Positions 1-10,715 of a DNA stretch of 64,000 bases are shown piece after piece (positions within the stretch are counted from its first letter, which is position 1; each line of letters opens with the position of its first letter). The translations under genes were made by a program, and so were the position numbers. Origin of the DNA: Sorex araneus (taxonomy: Eukaryota > Chordata > Mammalia > Eulipotyphla > Soricidae); the NCBI RefSeq assembly GCF_027595985.1, contig NC_073306.1, positions 83,997,599 to 84,061,598 on the forward strand. Reading direction: 5' to 3'. The notes under the pieces were generated by a model. The model did not search any database. It worked only from the letters and a program-made list of their open reading frames with translations, and was not told the DNA's origin.

Positions 1-110
1 AGGGATCACTCCTGGCAGGGCTCAGGGGACCTAGTGCCATGCCAGGGATTGAACCCGGTTCACTATGTGTCAGACAAGTAACTTCCCCACTGTGTTAGCC
101 CTGCAGCCCT
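1..110 (-). mobile_element. SINE, partial at window edge
   Basis: Reverse SINE body (GGATTGAACCCGG, then GCAGCCCT). The left end lies outside the window. Confidence 0.75.
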
Positions 111-270
111 GTGTTATTTCATTTTAAATGTCTAAAGAGGGAAATGAGAAAGATACAGATGTGGGAATTGGGGTTCTTTATTACTGACTCCATTACGACT
201 CCACCTGCTCTAGCCAAGGACTCTTTAGGGACCCTTTCCTGATTATCTTGCTTAACATACTTCTTCCCCT

Positions 271-482
271 CCAGAGAGAGAGAGAGAGAGAGAGAGAAGA
301 GATGAGAAAGGACAGAGGGAGAGAGAGGGAGAGAGGGAGAGATGGAGAAATACAGAAAGAGTGAGAGGGAGAGAGGAGTTAGAGGGAGAGAGAAGGAGAA
401 AGGGGAAGAGGAGAGGGGAGAGAGAGAGGAAGCGAGAGGGAGAGACGGTGAGAGGGAGAAGGAGAGGGGGAGGGAGGAGGGG
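271..482 (+). repeat. GA-rich simple repeat
   Basis: A (GA)n core at 271-298 passes into degenerate GAGAGGGAGA-type purine sequence to about 480. Low-complexity open frames on both strands come from it. Confidence 0.9.
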
Positions 483-639
483 CGCTGGCACTGTGCTGAG
501 AGGTCAGCCCTCTTAAAACACCCTTGATAAGAAGCACAGAGTCCCCTCTTTCTGCAGAGGTAACAAGAGAGGGCTTTGCCAGCACCTCACATATTATTTG
601 TGCTATCTACTGTAATTTGGCTGAGTGTCACCATTACAA

Positions 640-1040
640 TAAATTGAGGGAGGGTGCGTGGGGCAATGGCCCAGTGATTAGGGGAGAATGTCTGGCATGT
701 ACCTGGGTCCCACTTTTCTGTTTGTTTGCTTTTGGGGCCACACCCAGTAGTGCTCAGGACTTACTCCTGGCTCTGCACACAGGGATCACTCCTGGCAGGC
801 TCAGGGGACCATATGGGATGCCGGGGATTGAACCTGGGTCAGCCTGTGCAAGGCAAGCACCCACTGTGCTGTCTCTCTGGCCCCAGCGTCCCAGTTTTGA
901 TCCCACACCCCAGCATTGCCTGGGGGCTCCTTGATGGACCCAGAACATTGCCAGACCACCACTGAACCATCAGACTTGGGGGTAGCTGGGAGTAATCCCC
1001 AGTTCCTTGAGCACTACTCGGGAGTCTTCCCCCAAAACCT
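640..1040 (+). mobile_element. Old SINE, interrupted by a younger copy
   Basis: The head (640-706) and body (from 899) are split by the - strand SINE at 718-887. The sequence is strongly diverged. Confidence 0.5.
718..887 (-). mobile_element. SINE nested in an older SINE
   Basis: Full-length reverse copy flanked by GTCCCACTTTT (707-717) and GTCCCAGTTTT (888-898). Confidence 0.88.
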
Positions 1041-1359
1041 GAGTGGGGTGAGTGGTGATTCAGTGGCTGTTGTGAGGATGAGGCTGATCTTAGACTCGCA
1101 CCAAACCTAATCCCAGAAGCTCTGCTCAGAGGCCCTCACCGCAAGCCTCAACTACTGCGCTGCGGGCAGTTGTAACACTGAAATGGAAAGACTGGGACCT
1201 CACCCCCATACCCCGTGGGGACCACAAAGAAATGTGGAAGCAACAAAGCCAAGTGTGTGCAAGCCCCAGTCATTACAACATCCTCAGAAGGAAGGAAAGT
1301 AGGCAAATCATCCTGGTATCCCAGGCCAGTAACTCACTAAAGGCTGCAGAGGGACAGTA

Positions 1360-1660
1360 GGGTGGGAGATAGTGCAAAGGGAAGGATCTAGGACTACATG
1401 CCAGGACCCAGGCTCGACCCCCTTCCAGGTCGGCTGGACCTGAGCAGCACTATGTACATCACAGGGTCCAAGCATGTAATGTTCGGCTGAGTAGCATAAG
1501 GACTGGCCCCCACCAAATTTCTTTTTAAAAGTTTGGGTCCAGAATCATAGCACAGGTTAATGAGTGCTGGCCTTAGCAGGCATATGGTCACAAGTTCAAA
1601 TCCCCAGTGCCCCACGTGTACTGAGAGCAGTGCTGGTCACTGAGTTGTCGGAGTCTGATG
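1360..1660 (+). mobile_element. Two degraded SINE-like fragments
   Basis: GGGAGATAGTGCAAAGGG (about 1360) and ATCATAGCACAGGTTAATG with CAAGTTCAAATCCCCAG (about 1545-1610) resemble diverged SINE heads. Confidence 0.35.
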
Positions 1661-2085
1661 GCTCTGTTCTGTGTACTGTGCTGCAGCAGGGAGTATGTGA
1701 GCACCAGTGAAAGGGAGCCCCCATGTCTAGAAAATGCCTGGGGCCCTGACAGTCCTGTCCATGAACACCACCCCAACCCTGGGTGAGCGTGCCAGAGTGA
1801 CCTGGGGGCCCCCCCACCAAGAAAGCGCCCCCTGGTGGCACGTGTGAACACTGCCACCCTGGGTGAGCATAGCAGTGACCTGTGTGCCCCCATGAAGAGA
1901 GCGCCCCCTGGTGGCCGGTGTGAACACGGCAAAGACAGGGTGGGTGAAAAGACTGTGAGCTCAGGAGATTGTGAGCGCTGCACTCTGACATAGGAGCCCC
2001 CTCACCACCACTCTCATGACAGCAGTAAGGAAGGGGGAGGGAATACAAACAAATAGAGAAATAAAATAAAACTAAATTAATTTTT

Positions 2086-2253
2086 ATTATTTATTTTTGC
2101 TTTTGGGGTCACACCCAGCCATGCTCAGTGGTTACTCCTGGCTTTGCACTCAGGAATTAGCAGTGCTCGAGGAACCATATGGGATGCTGGGGATCAAACC
2201 CGGGTTGGCTGCGTGCAAGGCAAACGCCCTACCCGCTGTACTATCAAGCCTTC
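2086..2253 (-). mobile_element. SINE, full length
   Basis: Reverse copy with AAATTAATTTTT duplications at 2074-2085 and 2254-2265. Confidence 0.92.
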
Positions 2254-2275
2254 AAATTAATTTTTAAAAAGAAAC

Positions 2276-2416
2276 AGGGCCAGAGGAGTAGTACAGTGGG
2301 TAGGATACTTGCCTTGCATGTGGCCAGTTAACTGAGGGTTTGATCCCCAGCACCCAGATGGTCCCTAAGTGCAGAGCCAGGTATAAGCCCTGAGCACTGC
2401 TGGGTATGGCCCAAAA
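2276..2416 (+). mobile_element. SINE, diverged
   Basis: GTAGTACAGTGGGTAGGATA head and GAGCACTGCTGGGTATGGCC end are recognisable. Confidence 0.85.
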
Positions 2417-2714
2417 AACAAATGAGAAAAAAAAAAAAGACAAAGAATTGCATGGCGTTGAACCTCACATGTGCCTTACCCAGGCATGTCCCAACGTCCT
2501 GGTTAGCCGTGCTGGGTCCCAGAGGACTGTTCATCTGAACCTTCTATTCTGGATTGAGTCTTGTCCTCACACACTGCCTGGAGCCTGGGGCCATCCAGGC
2601 TTCCTGAGACCACACAGGCCTGCTGTCCTTCGGGCAGGGGTGAAACCATTTTCTCCTTGGCCCCTTGCAGACACGCCCGGGCCTGGTGGGATCCCGCAGC
2701 CACTTCTTGCTGTC

Positions 2715-2800
2715 TGAATACCAGCGGGCTCCTAACCCTCTCTGAGCTTGCCTTTCATCGTCTGGAAAATGAGGGCAGTGATGCTCTGCCAGACAGGCTG
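2715..2800 (+). mobile_element. MIR-like fragment (ancient)
   Basis: TAACCCTCTCTGAGCTTGCC followed by TCTGGAAAATGAGGGCAGTGATG resembles MIR core. Confidence 0.45.
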
Positions 2801-3012
2801 TGCCTGATGGTGAAAAGAGCATCAAACGTCTTTAGCGCATCCTGCACAAAGCAAGCGGGAAACAGAACGGGCTTGGGGGGTGTGTGGTGGCGGGGTGGGG
2901 GCGGCCTGGATGCAGTTCAGAGACAGGGCATGAGACCTTAGATTGGCCCCACTGCAACTCCTGCCAACAGAGCATATTTGAACGTTTTTTCAGTCCCAAT
3001 TTCCTTTTCTTT

Positions 3013-3204
3013 ATTTTTTGTTTTTTAGGCCACACCTGGTAGTGCTTAGGGCTTATTCTTGATTCTGGCTCTGTGTTCAGGGATCACTCTTAGCAGGGCT
3101 TGGGGGACCATATGGGGTGCCAGGATTTAACCAGGGTCATGGGCAAAATGGCTGTGCTGTGTACAAAGCAAGTAAGTGGCTTCCCGCCTGTACTATACCT
3201 TTGA
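3013..3204 (-). mobile_element. SINE, diverged
   Basis: Reverse copy with a small internal insertion of about 20 nt in the head region. Confidence 0.8.
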
Positions 3205-3219
3205 CCTCATCCCAATATT

Positions 3220-3354
3220 TTTGAAGCAGGGCACTCCTTGATGGTGACCAGAGGTCATTCCTGGGTTGCTCTGGGGACCATGTGGTGCCAGGGATCGAAC
3301 CAGGGTCAGCTGCATGCAAAGCAAAGGCCCTAACCCTTACACCATCCAGCCCCC
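3220..3354 (-). mobile_element. SINE, diverged
   Basis: Reverse copy ending in ACACCATCCAGCCCC. It lies directly beside another reverse copy. Confidence 0.75.
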
Positions 3355-3833
3355 TAGTTCCAATTTCTAGTCTGGAATGAAGCAAAGCATCTTCTCACGG
3401 GGTCTGGGTCGTCCCAGCCCCACAGGACTCGAACAGGTCTCAGAAGGAGGGAGCCAAGCACAACCTGGCCCCTGCAGGACTGGGGACCTCTCCAAGACAA
3501 ACAACAAGAGTTTTTAAGTTGTGTGTGCAGTGGGGGCCTGTGCCCTGGTCCCGGTTGGGCTGCACCAATATTGGCCCACCCACTCCCACCCCCACCCCCA
3601 CTCCAGGGGCTCAGCATATGCCGCAGGGACAGAGGTGCCTCTTCTGGAGAGGGACTGACTTGGGCACAGCCACAGGCCACACAGAGCCCAGAGTGCTGTG
3701 GCCGGACGGGGGCCAGGCTCCAGGGAGAAAGAAGTCTCTGCTAGCAATGGTTTCCTCTGTCAAGCCCCTGTCAGCCTAAAAATAAAGGGTACTATTATAA
3801 ATAATCCAAGAGTATAAAAATAACAAACCCAGG

Positions 3834-3990
3834 GGGCCGGTGCAATAGTACAGCAGGTGGGCGCTCGCCTCGCTCTCGGCCATCCTACGTTCAATTACCG
3901 GCACCCGGAGCCCCGCCAGGAGTGATTCCTGAGCACGGAGCCAGGAGAAAGCCCTGAGCACTGCTGCTGGGTGTGGCCCCGAAGCCAAAA
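3834..3990 (+). mobile_element. SINE
   Basis: GGGGCCGGTGCAATAGTACA head and full body, ending GGGTGTGGCCCCGAAGCC. Confidence 0.88.
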
Positions 3991-3999
3991 ACAAAAGAC

Positions 4000-6250
4000 A
4001 AATACCAAAATGCTAAGCCTCTTGCAGAGCTGCAGCCTGGGACACAGCAAGGCTGAGTCTGAGGGGCCCCAGGGGGTACATGTGGTCTCCATGTGTCTAT
4101 GGGCGCGCCCCCCCCTTGAGGTCACAGGAGAGTCGTGGGTGGCAGGTATGTGACTGGGACTCCTCCTTCCCACCCGCACCCCTCAGGCCGTCAGGTGAGA
4201 GTGGCACAGGTGTGCACACAGTCCCAGCACCCACAGACTTCCCTGTCCCCACAGGCCTCGGCCACAGCCTCCTCTCCTGCCCCTGCATCTCCTTCACACA
4301 GGTGTGGTGCCAGGGGGGAGCCCTCCCCACTTGCCCTCCGGGTACATAGCCTTTGGGTGCTTAGCAACGGGCTCTCCCCTCTTCCACCTCCCCCAGCCAC
4401 CCCTGCAGTTTGAGTAGCAGCAGAAGCGGGGAGAGCCGGGCTGGACCTCTCAGGAGAGGCGGCGGCGGCGGCTGCCAGGGAATGTGTGGGAACAGACCCC
4501 AAAATAGGCTCGAGTGTGAAACCCAAGGTTCGTTTTTAACACCCAGGTCCCACACTGACTCTTGGAAAGTTCTGCCTTGCTCTTCTGGCCCAGCTTCTGC
4601 CAGGCTGGGCGTCCCCTTCCCACAGTGGGTGGCTCACCCCATTTTTGTGCCTTGAGGTCCCCAGTTCTGCCTCTGGAGTCCCTCCCGTTCTCACTGCCCA
4701 AGGCCGCTTGTCCTGGGGTTCGTGCAGTGACTCCTCTGTGTCTGTGTCTCTGTGGCCCCTTCGGGTTCTCTCCACCCCGTCCTCCCGGCCTGCCCTTCAC
4801 CAGCCCCATTGTCGGGGCACTCCTCATTCCTTCCTTTCTAACAGAGACCTGCAATAGGGCGGGCGAGGGGTCCGCCGAGAGGCAGCCAGGGGTTTCTTCC
4901 TCCCTCCCAGCCTGTCCTGGGCTTTAATGCCCAAAGAGCCCTAGAGAGGCCCCTCAGTGAGAACTGCCCCCCACTTTGCCCAGAGCCCCGGGGTCCCCAG
5001 CTGATGGCGCCTCCCTGAGGACATGTGTGCAGCTTCCGGTGTCCGCCAAGTCCACCTCTTTTCTGAGGTGTCCTGCCACCTCCCCCATTGGAGGCGGTGT
5101 TAGCTCAGAAGCGGGCCAGGAAAGAGACCACTCAGAGGAAGTAGTTCTGAAGCAGAGGGCGGTGGGTGGCATCCAGCTCCCTGGCCAGGCAGGGCTGGAG
5201 GGGGGCTGAAAGGCGGGCAGGAGGAAGTTGCTGGAAGGAGGCTGTGTGATCTGCCTTCTCCAGCCCAAACAGCCACAAAATTGCAGATGGAACCTTCAGG
5301 CTCCGACCCTCAGCCAGCCACACCCCACGCCTGTGGTCTCTGCTGCTCTTGCAACCTGGCGAGGCTCCCGGCTCTCCTGGGTCCCCACGTCGTCGGAGAG
5401 CTTTTTATAGCTCACACCCCAACATGGGGCTTGAATAATTAAACGAGACGGACAGAAATAGCAGCTGGACAGCTAAGAAGGGTTATTCTGGGGTTTTCTG
5501 GAACGCAGGGTGCTCCTGGACGCTGCCCCACCCAGCCGGGGGGGTGGGGCTTCCATCAAGACTGATGCAAGATGTTGGGGGGGTGTCCTGGCACCTCCAG
5601 GGTCCCTGGGGCTGACAGGGCTGCTCTCAACCAGAGAAAGGCCTCAGGGCTTCTTCCAGGTTCTCACTGCAGTCGCTGGCCATGCTGCTGGGGGCCGGAA
5701 GTCCCTCCAGTCTGCTGGCCCCCAGCCCTTCTGCTTTGGAGATAGTGACAGATACTGAAAATCAGACCCATTAGCAGCTGCAAGACAGCCTGAACCTGGA
5801 CCAGGTGGTTCCTGCTCCTCTGCCAGGGGAGCCGTTCCAGGAGCCAGGGAAGCTGTCTTCTCTGCCTCTGATCCCCCCAGCTCGGGAAGTGGAGGGAAGG
5901 AAGGTTGGGGGCAGGAGGCAGAAGTGGGAAGACGAACAGTGTCATCTGCAGACCGATGAGGTTCCAGAGAAGAAAACGCTAAAGACGGACTCAGGTCTGG
6001 ACTGAAGAACGTCAAAGAGGCAAGAAGCTCCCCCTGATTCCAGCTCCCGTCCCCACAGAAGCCCAGCCTGGAGTTCCCGGGGCAGGGTTTTAGCAGCTTA
6101 GCTGGGGATGAAAGAGATGACGGGAGGGGGGCAGCCTCCATTGTAGACCATTGTTTGCTATTTGTTAACCTGATATTTTTGGTTCAACCATAGTGATGGG
6201 GGCTTCCCCCCAATTCTTCCTGGAGACTTTGCCACAGAGTTTAAAGCCTG
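4000..6250. other. Non-repetitive intergenic stretch
   Basis: This is moderately GC-rich unique sequence without a recognised gene. It contains a TTATAGCTC/AATAATTAAAC AT-rich patch near 5403-5450. Open frames of up to 165 codons show no family resemblance. Confidence 0.5.
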
Positions 6251-6255
6251 GGACA

Positions 6256-6420
6256 CAGGCTGGAGCGATAGTACAGTGGGTAGGGCACTTACCTTGAATG
6301 TCACTTACCTTGGTTTGATCCCCGGCACCTCATATGGTCCCCTGAGGACAGCCAGGAGTGGTTTCTGAGTGCAGATCCAGGACTAACCCCTGAGCTTTGC
6401 CAGGGGTGACCCAAAAACCT
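6256..6420 (+). mobile_element. SINE
   Basis: Full-length copy with a short duplicated segment (TCACTTACCTTG) in the head. Confidence 0.88.
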
Positions 6421-6469
6421 AAATAAATAAACAAATAGAACCTGGGGCATTAAGGGGGCACATGGGAGC

Positions 6470-6630
6470 TGAACAGATAGTATAGCAGGTAGGGTGCTAG
6501 CCTTGCACATGACTGACCCAACTTCCATCCCAGGAGCTTCAGATGGTCCCCTGAGCCCCACCAGAAGTAATCCCTGAGTGCAAAACCATGAGTAAGCCCT
6601 GAGCACTGCCAGGTGTGGCCCTCCCCACAA
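6470..6630 (+). mobile_element. SINE, diverged
   Basis: ATAGTATAGCAGGTAGGGTG head and GCACTGCCAGGTGTGGCC end. Confidence 0.82.
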
Positions 6631-6751
6631 AAAGAGTAAGGGGCATGTGGAAGGGGCATGGTGGGGCACTTGTCATGTTTTCTATCATTGATGATCAAGT
6701 TTAAGGGCAGGTGTGGAGGTCATATGTTAAGAAATTCTAAAATCATGATGC

Positions 6752-6912
6752 CAGAGCAATAGTACAGCAGGTAGGGCATTTATCTTTCATGCGGCCTACT
6801 TGGGTTTGATCCCTGGCATCCCATATGGTCCCCCCAGCACAGCCAGGAGTAATTTCTGAGCACAGAGCCAGAGTAACCCCTCAGCATCACCGAGTGTGCC
6901 CCTCTCCAAAAG
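6752..6912 (+). mobile_element. SINE, diverged
   Basis: GAGCAATAGTACAGCAGGTA head and a CATCCCATATGGTCC body. Confidence 0.85.
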
Positions 6913-6975
6913 AGAAAAATTCTAAAACCATTCATTCATGTTTATTTATTCAACGAACATAAAATAATTATTTTG

Positions 6976-7141
6976 GGGGCTGGAGCAATAGCACAGCAGG
7001 TAGGGCGTTTGCCTTGCACGCGGCCGACCCGGGTTCGATTCCCAGCATCCCATATGGTCCCCTGAGCACCGCCAGGAGTAATTCCTGAATGCAGAGCCAG
7101 GAGTAACCCCTGTGCATCGCCAGGTGTGACGAAAAAAAAAA
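6976..7141 (+). mobile_element. SINE, young full length
   Basis: Near-consensus copy. An 18-nt ACATAAAATAATTATTTT duplication (6957-6974, repeated from 7141) flanks it. Confidence 0.95.
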
Positions 7142-7159
7142 CATAAAAATAATTATTTT

Positions 7160-7490
7160 TATTTTTGAGTTACACCCAGTGGTGCTCAAGGACTACTCCT
7201 GGCTCAGTGTACAGGAGTCATTCCTGAAGGTGCTCAAAGGACCATGCAGGGCCAGGCATTAAAGCTGGGTCTCCAGGACCCAGAGAGATAGTAGAGGGTA
7301 GAGTATTTACCTTAGATGCAGTTGACCCGGTTCAATTCCTGGCACCACATATGGTCTCTGAACCCCACTAGGAATAATCCTTGAGCATCACTGAGTATGG
7401 TACCAAAAATATTTTTTAAAATAAATAAATAAAGCTGAGCCACCTACATGCAAAGCATGAACTCCAGCCTGTTGAGCTCTCTCTGACCCT
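7160..7490 (-). mobile_element. Old SINE split by a later insertion
   Basis: The reverse body (7160-7272) and head (about 7430-7490) are separated by the + copy at 7276-7420. Confidence 0.65.
7276..7420 (+). mobile_element. SINE nested in an older SINE
   Basis: Diverged + copy, AGAGAGATAGTAGAGGGTAG head. Confidence 0.78.
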
Positions 7491-7504
7491 CAACAGAACT
7501 TGTT

Positions 7505-7672
7505 TTGGTGGTGGTGGTAAGACACTGCAGCAGATAGTGGTGTCTGCCTTGCACAAGGCTGACCTGGATTTGACCCCTATGCCCTAAAAGGCCCCCTGAG
7601 CCCCACCAGAAATGATTCCTGATTTCAGAGTCTGGAGTAAGCCTGAGCACCACTGGATGTGGTCCCCCCTCC
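7505..7672 (+). mobile_element. SINE, diverged
   Basis: GTCTGCCTTGCACAAGGCTG and CACTGGATGTGGTCCC are recognisable. Confidence 0.75.
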
Positions 7673-7689
7673 GAAAAATGAGGGGAGGA

Positions 7690-7826
7690 TATTTAGACCA
7701 TATCTAGCTGTGCTCAGGGGCTACTTCTGGCTCTGTGTCCAGGGGGACCCTAAATGCTGCTCAAAATCAAATCTGGATCAGCTGCTAGCAAGGCAAGTGC
7801 CATAACCCATGTACTATCAGGCCCTC
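7690..7826 (-). mobile_element. SINE, diverged
   Basis: Reverse body with a short deletion, ending TACTATCAGGCCC. Confidence 0.75.
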
Positions 7827-7829
7827 AAC

Positions 7830-8999
7830 AACTACTTTCAAAGTACCAGCTATAAGCCTCACGTTATACTGGCAATGGGAATGAATAAGGGTAACAAGGC
7901 ACTTGCTTTCAATTCAGCAGCTCACAATTCACCTAGGGTGGGGGGGGCTGTCGGAGGTGGACATCATTTATTTATATTAATTTGTGTGCCAGACAAGCTG
8001 GGTGTTGCTCCTTGTGTTCAGGGACCGCATGGAACCAGAGATTAGATTCTGGGGTTCTTGTGCACAAAGCATCCATGGAAATGGAATCTCCAACCTATTT
8101 CCCAGTGTCATTAAACTCATTAACACTACCAAGTGGCAACTCGGCACCAGGCACGACGCGAGAACATCACTAAAATTGTTTCCTCCTATCCTCAATGCAA
8201 ACACTGGTCTAACCAGCATTGCCCCCCTTGGACCGCTATTGAAACACAGAGACTTGTTCAGATCATCAGCTGGATTTGGCTGTAACACCCGTCACCCCCA
8301 CTGACTGCCAAGGTTGGTTCAGCTGGCTGGGCAGTGTCCCCTCCCTCCCTCACTGCTCCCTGGGCTTCACGCCCTGCCCTAGGCAGTGGAAAAGGATGGA
8401 GCTGCCCACTTAGTGGTCTTTCTGAAGGGAGGACTGTCCATTCTTCTGCGGATGGTATAGGAGTGACTGGGCTCCCCAAGAACCTCCCAAAGACCTCTCA
8501 AATGCAGTCATCTAGGACGCAGGATAAATGGAGATAGAACCCATGACTCAAATTCGGTGCCCTGTGATCGCCAATGCACGGAAGGAAGTAATAGTTTTGT
8601 TAAATGCTTCTGTTGAGGAGAGTGAAACTATCTTTAGCTTTTCGGGGAGGTACCAAAGGTGCGGGACTTTCAAATCAATGAGCATCCTAAAGGGAGGGCC
8701 CTGCACTGGACTCTGTTCATTCTACAAATACTAAGGTGTCCGCAATGTGCTTTGTATCTGACGCTGAGGATACCAACGCGAGAAAGAAGTTTTTGCACTT
8801 GTAGACAAGCTGGGCAGGCAGAGTCTTCAATGCCACATCTCCTTTACTTCCGAGTCTGCTCCCTCCGCATAAAGAGCCACTGCTGGGGAATCTAGAGAAT
8901 GGGACTGACACTCTGACTCCTTCCCAGGTCTAGCTGTATTTCCCCCGTTTCCATAGATTTCCCCCACATCCCTCTCTTCCAAAGGCTCAGCCCGGCAGG
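7830..8999. other. Unique intergenic stretch
   Basis: No gene, SINE or simple repeat was recognised. Confidence 0.45.
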
Positions 9000-9420
9000 C
9001 CGCAAGCGCCTGCCCCTTTAAGACCACCTTCTTCCCCCCACGTGCCGTCTGGTTGGGCTGGCGACGCTGACGCACGCGTGACGTCAATGGCAGCTGGCGG
9101 AGTCTGGGCACGAGGAGCGAAGTTGGGATGGGGGTGGGGGGGCGAGAAGGAGAAGGCGGTTCATTTGCATTTAAAGGGGCCGTTCCCGGCTTAGTGATCA
9201 GGACTTTTAAAGAGATGTGTATCAGACAAACTTTTTTTTTTTCCGTCTTAGTGTGTAGGGCAAAAAAAAAAAAAAAAAAAGGTGTGGTACTGCCGAAGGC
9301 TGTGCCGAGTGTGCCATGCAATTATGTTCTTCCGCGGGAAAGGGGAAATAGTCCCTCGGTGCCCGGGCTGGAAACACGTGACCCGAGGAGGCGGATGGTG
9401 GGGGGGTGTGGAGAAGGAGA
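9000..9420. promoter_or_regulatory. Small CpG-rich promoter or enhancer-like block upstream of MEF2D
   Basis: A local rise in CpG coincides with CACGTG (9039-9044), a full CRE TGACGTCA (9079-9086), ATTTGCAT octamer (9163-9170) followed by TTTAAA, and CACGTGAC (9375-9382). A poly-T and a poly-A run interrupt it at 9231 and 9261. No gene was recognised beside it. It could be the promoter of an unannotated non-coding RNA or a distal MEF2D element. Confidence 0.45.
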
Positions 9421-10299
9421 GGAGGAGCTGGGGAGACTGTCGCTTCAGCTGCCCCCACCCCCACATCCTGCCCACCCTTCTGCAGCTGCCACCACATCCT
9501 GCCCAGCCACCGGGGGCAGAGAACTCATGGGGTGGGGGAGTGAGTGGGCACTGACCCAGGATCCGGGCTTGATACCCCTTTTCTACCCCTTCAGCGCTAG
9601 GGTGGGGCTTTGCCCTTTGCTCCAGGCCTGGCACCCTGGCACTAAGCCTGACTCAGGGCTCTGCTTAGCAGAGCCGTGGACTCCTCTCTGCCTGCCGCCT
9701 GCTACCCCAGACCCCTCTGGCCCAGAGTAGGATTTATCCCAGATTAGGGCTCCATCTCTGTGCTAGCAGCTATCCATGGGCCAATCTAGGCCATATTCAA
9801 TAAAGTTCTTATAATAATCTTACACACACGGTTCTGTTGACACATACACAAATGCTTGTACCGGAGAGTGGAAGACCCAGCATGGAATTAAACTGCTGTC
9901 AAACTCAGGGTTTCCTGAAGAAAGCTAAATGGAAAATCAAAATATTAGTACAATAGGGTGTGTACTGATGAGGTAGAAGCACAGAACACAGGTTGCGGAA
10001 CACCCACAGAGACAGGATGGCCCAAGGAGGGGGATGCACAGAAAGACCACATCTGTGTGTGTCTGGAGCTGGGAACCGCAGATCAGGGAGATGGAATGAT
10101 TGGCCCCATGGAAGGAGCAGTGTCCATTGAAGTGGGGGCTGAAGATGGTCTCAGTAACTGTGAAGGGTGAGAGGGGTCAACCCAGTAAGTCAGCTGCTGC
10201 CTCAACAGTAGTAATGCTTCCAGTGTGGAATGAAAGGCAGGAAGAGAAGCAGTCGTAGGCGTGAGGAAAACCAATTCTAAATTGATGTAGTGATGCTTG
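9421..10299. other. Unique intergenic stretch
   Basis: Nothing recognised. An AATAAAG lies at about 9799 without an upstream gene. Confidence 0.45.
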
Positions 10300-10430
10300 G
10301 GCAGGTGAGTTGAGCCCACATGGCAGAACACATACCTTGTTGATGCAGAGTCCTGGGTTTGCTCCTCGGTACTACATGACACCTCCTGGAACATTAGAGG
10401 GAATAGTCCCAGTGACCACCATAACAATAA
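10300..10430 (+). mobile_element. SINE-like, strongly diverged
   Basis: Head and B-box-like GGGTTTGCTCC are faintly visible. Confidence 0.4.
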
Positions 10431-10549
10431 TGAAAACAAGCAAAATAAAGGGAGCGAGGAGTGTCCTCTCCTTTTGTCTCACTATGAACATGATATGAGA
10501 CATTTGTATGCACTTTTAAGGATTTGTGTGAGCATTAAACTCCTAGAGC

Positions 10550-10715
10550 TTTTGGGCCACACTCACAGGTGATCAAGGCTTACACCTCACTCCAAGATTC
10601 AGGAATGATTCCTGAAGGGGCTCTGTGGACCCTGTGAGATGCCAGGGATCAAACCTGGGTTGGACACTTGCAAGGCAACCAACCACCTTACCTGCTATCC
10701 TGTCTCTGATGCTCC
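10550..10715 (-). mobile_element. SINE, diverged
   Basis: Reverse body with GATCAAACCTGGGTTGGA. Confidence 0.8.

Noticed and set aside
252-585. Ser/Leu- or Arg/Glu-rich open frames at the left end
   Set aside because: They are translations of the GA-rich simple repeat.
5403-5412. CTTTTTATAG as a further MEF2 site
   Set aside because: It fails the YTA(A/T)4TAR consensus at the third base on + and at the eighth on -.
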